A stretch of 64,000 bases of DNA, taken from NCBI GenBank assembly GCA_046292345.1, contig JBKBRC010000008.1:17314-81313 (forward strand), read 5' to 3'. The first letter of the stretch is position 1, and the number at the start of each line of letters is the position of its first letter. Origin of the DNA: JBKBRC01 sp046292345. Its GTDB lineage: Bacteria > Bacteroidota > Rhodothermia > Rhodothermales > Rubricoccaceae. This document shows positions 57,493-64,000 of this stretch, in pieces. Both the position numbers and the translations under genes were made by a program. Under the pieces are notes generated by a model. It saw only the letters and a program-made list of their open reading frames with translations. It made no database searches and was not told where the DNA came from.

Positions 57493-58674
57493 GTGAGCGC
57501 CCTCGCCGGGACGCTGCCGCTCGCCGGCTGCGACGCGAGCGCCCCCACGGTTGAGGCCCTGGCCCCGGTGGCGGACCGCGGCCCGGCCCTCAGCGCGTTC
57601 CCCGCCTACGCCCTCGTCCGCGCAGGCGACGTGGCCCGCCGCTTCCCCGGTCGCGCGGGGACGGCGCTCTCGGTCACCGGGGGCTTTGACGAGTCGGTCG
57701 TCCTCGTCCCGCTCGTGTTCGACCCTTCGGGCCACCTCCACAGCCCGGCGAGTTTCCGGGCCCACGTGGACAGCACGATGGACGCGCGGCGGCGCGGCGG
57801 CCCGGAGCGGGAGGCAGGGGAAGTGTGGTTCACGGACCTAGCCACGTTCCGGCGGGTCGTGGAGGGTTCAGTCTCGGCGAGCGCACAGGGCGGGCGGGCC
57901 TCAGCGACGGAGGCGGGCCCGCTCGGGCTCTACGGGGGAGGGCGGCGCCTCGTCCTGCCGCTCCATGTAGCCGACCCTAGTTCTTCCGCCGTGGATGGAG
58001 AGAGCACCTACGTAGATGTGTACGACCCCTACGTGATGCCGGTCGAAGACTGTGGGCCGGAGTCACGGACGTGTGGGGATGGGACCGGGGGGGGCGGAGG
58101 CAGCGGAAGCTCCACGGGAAGGCCGTCCTCCAACGTGTCGGCCCAGTTCGCAGCCGGCCCGACGTGGCCGCAAATGTGGGTCGGCGACGTGGTGTCCGGG
58201 GAGCGGGCGAGCGGCTCGTCGTCGGGCCCCAGCAACCTCGGTCACACCCTGATCATCACCCGGCTGAGCAGTGGGCAGCGTACCGGTGGGGACTTCGACG
58301 CGTTCACTACCAGGTCAATGGAGGCGACGGGTTACCAGCCCAACCGCGCGGACGAGGTCGTGGAGAGAACGGCGCGGACGTGGTTCGGCGTGCCCGACCT
58401 TAACTACGTGAAGGTTCGGTACCACCGGCGCGCCACGTGGTCGGAGCGGAAGGCGGCCATCGCCATCGCGCGGGCGCAGGACCCCGACCCGTACTCGGTC
58501 TGGACCTCGAAGACGAACTCGGACTACTGGTACTGCTCGAAGCTCGTGTGGTACGCCTACCGTTACTCGACAGGGGACAGCCTCGACTCCGACTGGGGGT
58601 TCTGGGTGTTCCCCAACGACATCGAGAACAGCGGGCACTTGGTCACGGTGTACTACTTCGTCCGGCAGGCCTGA
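57493..58674 (+). CDS. Lipoprotein with permuted papain-like (YiiX/NlpC-P60 type) domain
   Basis: A 393-residue open frame with no ATG. The sequence LPLAGC near the GTG start is the end of a lipoprotein signal; in the same frame upstream, KRRTFAAALLVSALAG completes a normal signal but no start codon exists. The ATG at 57420 would supply one if the C7-T-C6 tract had one base fewer. The C-terminal half resembles circularly permuted papain-like enzymes: H251 in LGHTLIITR and C348 in WYCSKLVWYAYRYSTG. A Gly-rich linker (about 200-215) separates the halves. Possible amidase or peptidase. Codon use is GGG/CGG-rich, unlike its neighbours. Confidence 0.6.
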   Translation: MSALAGTLPLAGCDASAPTVEALAPVADRGPALSAFPAYALVRAGDVARRFPGRAGTALSVTGGFDESVVLVPLVFDPSGHLHSPASFRAHVDSTMDARRRGGPEREAGEVWFTDLATFRRVVEGSVSASAQGGRASATEAGPLGLYGGGRRLVLPLHVADPSSSAVDGESTYVDVYDPYVMPVEDCGPESRTCGDGTGGGGGSGSSTGRPSSNVSAQFAAGPTWPQMWVGDVVSGERASGSSSGPSNLGHTLIITRLSSGQRTGGDFDAFTTRSMEATGYQPNRADEVVERTARTWFGVPDLNYVKVRYHRRATWSERKAAIAIARAQDPDPYSVWTSKTNSDYWYCSKLVWYAYRYSTGDSLDSDWGFWVFPNDIENSGHLVTVYYFVRQA

Positions 58675-59867
58675 TGCAGCGCTCCAACCGAGCGCCCCGC
58701 GCCCGCCGGCCCCGCCGCGTGGGCACGGGGTACGCCGCCCTCTTGGTCCTCCCGCTTCTCCTCGCCGCGGGGTGCGACCGCGCGGCCCCGGGCGAGTTGT
58801 GGGCGCGGCCCCTCGCCGAGGGGCAGGCCTTGGCTACGACCGACCTCGCCCCGGCTTTGCTCCCGACCTCCCGGGAGGGGTACGCCGAGATGGCCGCGTT
58901 CGTAGCCTGGGGCGGGGTGCACCTCCTCCGCCCGGGGTCCGGGGCCGGAGACCCCCCTCGCCTCGTGCGCTCGGTCGAGATCCCCGGGCTGGTCGTGAAC
59001 GCGGCGCAGGTGGACCGGGACGGGTACGTGTGGGTGGCGACCCCGGACACCGACCCGGCCGGCCGGCGGGGCGGCGTCCACTACGCGGCCTACGTGGTGG
59101 ACCCCCACGCGGGGCGGGTGCACCGGATCGTCCGGCTGCCGGACGAGGTGCGGGCCGTGGGCGACCTCGTGATCGGGCCGGAGTGGGTGTACCTCCGGAG
59201 CTGGCGGAACGGGTTCAGCGGGGCCGTCGGGCGGGTGAGCCGGGCATGCGTGCAGGACGGGGCGGCGTGCGGGGCGGAGCTGTTTACGCAACTCGGGAAC
59301 GTGGGGGGTTCATCCGAGCGGGGGTTCCTGCTAACAGCTAATGCGCTGTACTCCAGCAACGCGGCCAATAGCCGAGATAACAGGCGCTCCTTCGACAAGA
59401 TCAACCTTGCGGGGGGGCAGATAACCGCTTCGTCTACTTACAGCGGCAACTGGTGTGCGGATCAAGGAAGCCTATACGTTGTGGGTTACTTCGAGCCCGG
59501 AGTGCCGTCGCTCGTCCGGCTTGACAAAGGCACGCTCGCAAAGACGGCTCAGGTCGGCGTGAGCGCAGACGAGACGCTCATCGCATATGAAGGCGGTCTG
59601 CTGTATCTCTCGGGGTACCAGCGGACGCGGGTGCTCGTTCGCTCGGCTGAGACGCTCGCGCTCGTCCGGGAGTTCGACGTGGCGGCGGCCGGCCGGGTGG
59701 GCCCCGTGTTCGGGTTCGTGGCCCCGGGCGTGCTCCTCTTGAACGGGGTCGCGTCGCTCGACGTTCAGACGGGGGGCCTGCTCCTCGACCCCGCACGGGG
59801 GCGGGTGAACCTCGGCCCGATCCCCCTCGCTGTGCGGCTTCCGGAGGGGCACCCCCTCGCGTACTGA
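58674..59867 (+). CDS. Lipoprotein, possibly beta-propeller
   Basis: A 397-residue protein not assigned to a known family. Lipoprotein signal: ALLVLPLLLAAGC. The rest shows repeated beta-rich units such as VDRDGYVWVATPDTDPAG, DLVIGPEWVYLRSWRNG, GSLYVVGYFEPGVPSLVRLD and GGLLYLSGYQRTRVLVRS, which resemble propeller blades. The ATG overlaps the stop of the preceding gene (TGATG), so the two are coupled and may form one secreted or surface system. It shares the GGG/CGG-rich codon use. Confidence 0.6.
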   Translation: MQRSNRAPRARRPRRVGTGYAALLVLPLLLAAGCDRAAPGELWARPLAEGQALATTDLAPALLPTSREGYAEMAAFVAWGGVHLLRPGSGAGDPPRLVRSVEIPGLVVNAAQVDRDGYVWVATPDTDPAGRRGGVHYAAYVVDPHAGRVHRIVRLPDEVRAVGDLVIGPEWVYLRSWRNGFSGAVGRVSRACVQDGAACGAELFTQLGNVGGSSERGFLLTANALYSSNAANSRDNRRSFDKINLAGGQITASSTYSGNWCADQGSLYVVGYFEPGVPSLVRLDKGTLAKTAQVGVSADETLIAYEGGLLYLSGYQRTRVLVRSAETLALVREFDVAAAGRVGPVFGFVAPGVLLLNGVASLDVQTGGLLLDPARGRVNLGPIPLAVRLPEGHPLAY

Positions 59868-59889
59868 CCCCCCGGGGGCGTTGAACGAG

Positions 59890-59925
59890 CGCGGGCGGCG
59901 CAGGGATTGGCCCGCGCCGCCCGCG
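59890..59925. terminator. 12-bp hairpin between convergent lipoprotein and mdh genes
   Basis: cgcgggcggcgc (59890-59901) pairs perfectly with gcgccgcccgcg (59914-59925) around a 12-base loop. It lies between two convergent genes, so it probably ends both transcripts. No T-run. Confidence 0.65.
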
Positions 59926-59949
59926 GGCGGTCGTTGGGGGGTGAGGCCC

Positions 59950-60885
59950 TCAGGCCGCGTTCTGGATGGCCTCGTAGGCGTCCATGAGCTCGCGCACGGC
60001 CGCGCCGGAGTTGGCCATGTCCTTCTTCTCGGCCTCGTTCAGGTCCAGCTCGATGATCTCCTCGACGCCGCCCTTGCCCAGCTTGACCGGCACGCCGATG
60101 AACATGTCCGAGAGGCCGTACTGGCCCGTGAGCCAGGCCGCGCACGGCAGGACGCGTTTGGAGTCCTTCACGATCGCCTCGACCATCTCGGCAGCGCCGG
60201 CGCCGGGCGCGTACCACGCGCTCGTGCCCATCAGCTGCACGATCTCGCCCCCGCCCTTCTTGGTCCGCTCGATGATCTCGTTCAGGCGCGCCTCTGGGAT
60301 GAGCTCGGTCACGGGCCGGCTGCCGATCGTCGTGAAGCGCGGCAGCGGCGTCATCGAGTCGCCGTGGCCGCCGAGGAGCATCGCCTGGATGTCGCGCACG
60401 GACACGTCGAGCTCGGTAGCGAGGAAGGCGCGGTAGCGGGCCGTGTCGAGCACGCCCGCCATGCCCATCACCTTGTTCGAGGGCAGGCCGCTCTCCATGT
60501 AGGCCACGTAGGTCATCACGTCGAGCGGGTTCGAGACGACGACGATGGTCGTGTCGGGGCTGCGCTCGATGACCTGGCGCGTGACCGAGGACACGATGTC
60601 GGCGTTGGTCTTGAGCAGGTCGTCGCGGGACATGCCGGGCTTGCGCGGCAGGCCGGCCGTGATGACCGTGATGTCTGAGCCCTCGGTCAGGCCGTAGTCG
60701 TCGCCGCCGTGCAGGCGCGTGTCGAAGCCGTGGATCGGCGCGGCCTCCCAGAGGTCGAGCGCCTTGCCCTGCGCGACGCCCTTGTTGATGTCGATCAGGG
60801 CGATCTCCTTGACGATGTCCATGCGGGCGACGCACTCGGCAACGGTGGCGCCGACGTTGCCTGCGCCTACGACGGTGAGCTTCAT
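59950..60885 (-). CDS. mdh: Malate dehydrogenase (LDH-like)
   Basis: Oxidises malate to oxaloacetate with NAD+ in the citric-acid cycle. The 311-residue protein begins MKLTVVGAGNVGATVAECVA; NAD binding is by D32 in ALIDINKG. The substrate loop is LPRKPGMSRDDL (R81 typical of malate rather than lactate), with VVSNPLDVMTYVAY and catalytic H174 in GGHGDSMTPLPR. It belongs to the tetrameric LDH-like MDH group common in Bacteroidota/Rhodothermota. ATG 60885. TATACT on the minus strand near 60948 could be a -10 element. Confidence 0.96.
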   Translation of the reverse strand: MKLTVVGAGNVGATVAECVARMDIVKEIALIDINKGVAQGKALDLWEAAPIHGFDTRLHGGDDYGLTEGSDITVITAGLPRKPGMSRDDLLKTNADIVSSVTRQVIERSPDTTIVVVSNPLDVMTYVAYMESGLPSNKVMGMAGVLDTARYRAFLATELDVSVRDIQAMLLGGHGDSMTPLPRFTTIGSRPVTELIPEARLNEIIERTKKGGGEIVQLMGTSAWYAPGAGAAEMVEAIVKDSKRVLPCAAWLTGQYGLSDMFIGVPVKLGKGGVEEIIELDLNEAEKKDMANSGAAVRELMDAYEAIQNAA

Positions 60886-61025
60886 AGCAGAAAAGGGGTG
60901 GAATGAGCGGGACGCGCCCGCGAGGGAAAGGGATCGGAACGGGGGGAGTATAGACAGGCGGCGCGGGTGGAAGCCCTTTTCCCGACGCGCCCGTGGGGAA
61001 AACCGGCGAAGACGGCCGGTGCGCG

Positions 61026-62774
61026 TCAGCGCGTCTGCCCGGTGTAGCGGTTCTGCACGTCGTCGGTGAAGGAGACGGCCGCGTCGGAGTAGAGCGAGAC
61101 GCGGTAGGTGCGGAAGAACTCGCCGAGGACCTGCGTGGCGGCGGTCCAGTCGGGCGCAGCGTCCAGCCGCGCGAGCGTGGCGTGGTACGCCTCGGCGTCG
61201 CCGCCGAAGAGCTCCGCCACGTACCACTCGCGGCGGCCGGCCGCGCCGGAGCCGAGCACGCGCGCTTCGGTCAGCTCGCGCGTGGGGGGCGGTGCAGCGG
61301 CGGGCGTGGCGGCCACCTCGGGCGCTGCGAAGCGCATCCATAGCGGCACCGCATCGGCGACGGCCGCCGCCGGCGGCGCGGCCTCACGCTCTCGCGCCAG
61401 GCGCTGCCACAGCGGCTCGTCGTCGGACGCGTGCGGTACCGGGTCGGCCGTACGGGTCTCCGGCGGTGCGTCGTCGGGGAGCGCCTGCGCCCATGTCTCG
61501 AGCTCGTCCCGCGGCGCCTCCGCGCCGACGGGCGGGGAGTGGAGCGGCGAGAGCGGCGTCTCGTGTACGACCGTGTCTGTGGCGCGGGGCGTCGCGTCGC
61601 CGGCCTCGCCGCCTGCGAGCGCCGCCGACGCCTCGTCTGCCGCCGACGCCTCGTCTGCCGCCGACGCCTCGTCTGCCGCCGACGCCTCGCCTGCCGCCGG
61701 CGCCTCGTCTGCCGCCGGCGCCTCGCCTGCCGCCGGCGCCTCGTCTGCCGCCGGCGCCTCGCCTGCCGGGGCATGGCGGCTCGGCGACGGTTCGCCGGGC
61801 GCAGTATCCGGGGCAACAGGTTCCGCGTGCGGTTCGGCCGCGCCGGGCAAGCCGGGTGGGCCGGGCGAGTCCGGCTCCTGGCCTGCCCCGGCGATGCGCG
61901 CTGTCAGGGCCGGGGCTTCGGACGACGGCGAGGCGGGGGGCATGTCCTGCGCGGGCTCCGGGGCGGCCTCAGACGGGACCTGTGGCGCGGCGAGGATGGG
62001 CGTCGGCACCGGGGGGGATAGCGGAGCGCGCGCGAGGACCTCGGCGAGCTCGTCCGGGCGGACGAGCTCGGGGACGCCGGGCGCGCCGAGGGCGTGCGCG
62101 AGGTCGTCGCGGCCCCGCGCGCGCAGGAAGTACTGCGCCAGCGGTGTCGGCAGGCGCCCGCCAAGCGGGGGTAGCACGCCCACGAGCGCCGCGAGCGGTG
62201 CCGTCGCGGCGGCCAGATCGGCGGCCGAGAACCCGGCGGCCATGCGCTCCTCAATGCCCGCGAGCAGCCGCCCGAGGGAGGTCCGGTCCAGCCGCTCGAG
62301 CCCCCGCCGCTCCACGTAGCGGGCTGCGATGGTGCCCAGGTACGGATACGCCCCGAACACGCCCAGGTCGCGCACGACGTCGGGGGCCGGGCGCGCCGCG
62401 AACGCGTCCTCGAAGAGCACGAGAGGGGCCGTCTCGGCGGGGTGGAGCAGGTAGCCGAGCGCGTGTGCGACGGCCGCGCGTAGCGCGGGCTCCCACGCCT
62501 CGGCCGGAAAGCGGGCCGCCGCGCGCGCGGCCTCCGCGAGGGCCGCTGCGGCCCGGCGCACGCCGGCGTCCTGGTCGTCGTACCAGGCCGAGGCCGGGGG
62601 GCGCGCCTCGGCGGTGGCGCGCGCCTCGAGGCGGTAGGCGAGCAGGCGGGTGACAGGGGCGGGCAGCCGCTCGAGCGCGGCGCGCGCGACGGGCTGGCCG
62701 GGCGGGAGGGCTGCGAGCAGATGCGCCACGAGGGCGTCGGCGAGCGCGTCGGGGGTGGCGGGCAGTGCGGGCAT
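61026..62774 (-). CDS. Uncharacterised protein linked to smc, with hexapeptide repeats
   Basis: A 582-residue protein that I do not recognise. Residues 1-280 are Ala/Leu-rich helices with no membrane segment or signal. Residues about 280-470 are disordered, Pro/Ala/Glu-rich, with eight DEASAA/GEAPAA-type hexapeptides coded by an 18-bp repeat (61621-61764). A conserved-looking C-terminal block follows (about 480-582): DEPLWQRLAREREA, PLWMRFAAPEV, REWYVAELFGGDAEAYHATL, FFRTYRVSLYSDAAVSF. The gene begins 16 bp after smc ends, so it is probably co-transcribed and may work in chromosome organisation. That link is inference. Confidence 0.65.
   Translation of the reverse strand: MPALPATPDALADALVAHLLAALPPGQPVARAALERLPAPVTRLLAYRLEARATAEARPPASAWYDDQDAGVRRAAAALAEAARAAARFPAEAWEPALRAAVAHALGYLLHPAETAPLVLFEDAFAARPAPDVVRDLGVFGAYPYLGTIAARYVERRGLERLDRTSLGRLLAGIEERMAAGFSAADLAAATAPLAALVGVLPPLGGRLPTPLAQYFLRARGRDDLAHALGAPGVPELVRPDELAEVLARAPLSPPVPTPILAAPQVPSEAAPEPAQDMPPASPSSEAPALTARIAGAGQEPDSPGPPGLPGAAEPHAEPVAPDTAPGEPSPSRHAPAGEAPAADEAPAAGEAPAADEAPAAGEASAADEASAADEASAADEASAALAGGEAGDATPRATDTVVHETPLSPLHSPPVGAEAPRDELETWAQALPDDAPPETRTADPVPHASDDEPLWQRLAREREAAPPAAAVADAVPLWMRFAAPEVAATPAAAPPPTRELTEARVLGSGAAGRREWYVAELFGGDAEAYHATLARLDAAPDWTAATQVLGEFFRTYRVSLYSDAAVSFTDDVQNRYTGQTR
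61621..61764. repeat. 18-bp tandem repeat, eight copies, in the smc-linked gene
   Basis: gccgccgacgcctcgtct-like units begin at 61621, 61639, 61657, 61675, 61693, 61711, 61729 and 61747. The first four are DEASAA-type, the others GEAPAA/DEAPAA-type in protein. The period keeps the reading frame. Confidence 0.95.
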
Positions 62775-62790
62775 AGGAGAGCGGTGAGCG

Positions 62791-64000
62791 TCAGCCGGCC
62801 GAGACGGCCTCGGCCGGCGCCCCGGCGTCGGCGGGCGCGCCGTGCTCGTCGAAGCGCACGCCAACGAGGCGGCTCACGCCGGGGTCGGGCATGGTGACGC
62901 CGTACATGCGGTCGGCCGCCTCCATGGTGAGCTTGTTGTGCGTGACGAGGATGAACTGCGTCTGCCCGGCGAACGAGCGGATGAGCTGCATGAAACGGCC
63001 CACGTTGGCGTCGTCGAGCGGCGCGTCGACCTCATCGAGGATGCAGAACGGGGACGGTTTGACGAGGTAGATGGCGAAGAGGAGCGCGATGGCGGTGAGC
63101 GTCTTCTCGCCGCCCGAGAGCTGGCCGATGGAGACGGGGCGCTTGCCGCGAGGGCGCGCGGTGATCTCGATGGGCGCCTCGAGCGGATCGTCGCCCTCGA
63201 GGGCGAGGTCGGCCGCGGCGTCGCCGCCGAAGAGGTCGCGGAAGAGCTTCTGGAAAGCCGCGCGCACGGCCGCGAACGTCTCATCGAAGCGCGCGGCGGC
63301 GGCGGCATTGATCTCGTCGATGGTGGCCACGAGGTCGGCCTCGGCCTGTTGCACGTCGGCGCGCTGCGCGGTCAGAAAGTCGAGGCGCTGCTTTTCCTCG
63401 TCGTAGTTCTCGAGCGCGAGCGCGTTGACGGCGCCCAGGGCACGGAGCTGCTCGCGGAGGCGAGGGATCTCGGCGCGTGCCGCGTCGGGGTCGAGCGGTG
63501 CCGCGTCCTCGCCGGCGAGCGCTTCGCGGGCCGCGTCGGCCTCAGCGAGGTGGGCGCCGTGCTCGTTGCGGAGGCGATCGAGGAGCGTCTCGCGTCGGAC
63601 GGCCAGTTCGGCCAGGGAGCGCTCGGCGTCGGCGCGGGCAGCGGTGGCGGCCTCGCGCGCCGCGCGGAGCGTGCGGAGGTGCTTCTCGGCGCCGGTGATC
63701 GCGGCGCGGAGCGAGAGCACGGCCTCCTCGGCCTCGTTGCGGGCCGTCCGGAGCGCGTCGGTCTGGCGGCGCGCCTCGTCCTGCGCCGCGCGCTCAGCGT
63801 GCTCGTCGGGCGCGTCTTCTTCGAGGGCTGCCTCGAGGCGCTCCTGCTCGGCCTGGCGGGCCTGCGCACGGCGCGCCAGGTCGGCGAGGTCGGCGTCGGC
63901 GCGCTCGGCCTCGCGGCGGGCGGCCTCGGCGCGGCTCTGCGCGCCGGCACGGGCGAGGCGGGCGTCGTTCCAGGCGCGCTCGGCCTCGCGGCGGGCGGCC
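62791..64000 (-). CDS. smc: Chromosome-segregation ATPase SMC, C-terminal part (cut by window edge)
   Basis: About 403 codons of SMC are visible. From the right edge comes a coiled coil of Ala/Glu/Arg heptads, then the C-terminal ATPase head: RPVSIGQLSGGEKTLTAIAL (ABC signature), PFCILDEVDAPLDDANVGRF (Walker B and D-loop), and FILVTHNKLTMEAADRMYGV (H-loop). SMC forms rings that compact and segregate the chromosome. The N-terminal head lies beyond 64000. The stop at 62791 is followed 16 bp later by the uncharacterised gene. Confidence 0.96.
   Translation of the reverse strand, partial: AARREAERAWNDARLARAGAQSRAEAARREAERADADLADLARRAQARQAEQERLEAALEEDAPDEHAERAAQDEARRQTDALRTARNEAEEAVLSLRAAITGAEKHLRTLRAAREAATAARADAERSLAELAVRRETLLDRLRNEHGAHLAEADAAREALAGEDAAPLDPDAARAEIPRLREQLRALGAVNALALENYDEEKQRLDFLTAQRADVQQAEADLVATIDEINAAAAARFDETFAAVRAAFQKLFRDLFGGDAAADLALEGDDPLEAPIEITARPRGKRPVSIGQLSGGEKTLTAIALLFAIYLVKPSPFCILDEVDAPLDDANVGRFMQLIRSFAGQTQFILVTHNKLTMEAADRMYGVTMPDPGVSRLVGVRFDEHGAPADAGAPAEAVSAG

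Noticed and set aside
1..64000. tRNA, rRNA, insertion sequence or phage genes
   Set aside because: I looked for T-loop sequences, rRNA-like stretches, transposase or integrase motifs and terminal inverted repeats and saw none that I could support.

Overview
The window is about 64 kb of high-GC, gene-dense bacterial chromosome, apparently from a marine, aerobic Gram-negative of the Bacteroidota/Rhodothermota line. Supporting signs: a KR2-type sodium-pumping rhodopsin, DUF4783 and DUF2911 proteins, a Rho factor with a long disordered N-terminal extension, an LDH-like malate dehydrogenase, many lipoproteins and TonB-plug proteins, starts with little Shine-Dalgarno signal, and a recurrent TAGCTTGG-like element resembling the Bacteroidota -7 promoter element (TAnnTTTG). 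The lineage is inferred from gene content only. I saw no rRNA, tRNA, CRISPR array, IS element or prophage.

Layout. 0-3.5 kb (minus): an FNR fragment, rnhB, a membrane-anchored Mur ligase and an alpha/beta hydrolase. 4-7.8 kb: rho, a perfect hairpin, a convergent Na+-pump rhodopsin, then radC. 7.8-15.1 kb (plus): a scaffold gap in a G/C-rich tract, fabI, an M1 peptidase, a HAD phosphatase, an L,D-transpeptidase, two NfeD proteins and a lipoprotein with a TonB C-terminal domain. 15.2-18.3 kb (minus): exported MsrB and MsrA, and two tandem plug proteins without a barrel. 18.5-22.6 kb (plus): der, a lipoprotein and a beta-CASP metallo-beta-lactamase protein. 22.7-31.1 kb (minus): a DUF2911 protein, then a TetR-controlled RND efflux operon (tetR, tolC-like, adaptor, permease) with a palindromic operator.

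31.2-46.3 kb holds surface-polysaccharide precursor genes: GDP-mannose (manC), UDP-glucuronate and UDP-xylose (ugd, uxs), dTDP-rhamnose (rmlA, rmlC, rmlD; no rmlB here), a WecA-like lipid-carrier transferase, and an oxidoreductase/aminotransferase/acyltransferase set that fits a 3-acylamino sugar. TPR, LOG and OmpA proteins lie among them. 46.3-57 kb (plus): mutS2, a DUF4783 protein, a very large multi-membrane-span histidine kinase interrupted by a 100-N gap, and the trkA-trkH potassium uptake pair. 57.4-59.9 kb: two lipoprotein genes with visibly different codon use (GGG/CGG rather than GGC/CGC), probably acquired. 60-64 kb (minus): mdh, a repeat-bearing hypothetical gene and the 3' part of smc.

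Two patterns run across the window. First, short tandem repeats (12-24 bp) are unusually common and gather at gene 3' ends, in several cases copying the last codons with the stop codon (ugd, mutS2, a plug gene, the DUF4783 gene). One assembly gap is flanked by the same kind of repeat. Second, TAGCTTGG-like octamers lie upstream of many genes on both strands and are probably core promoter elements.
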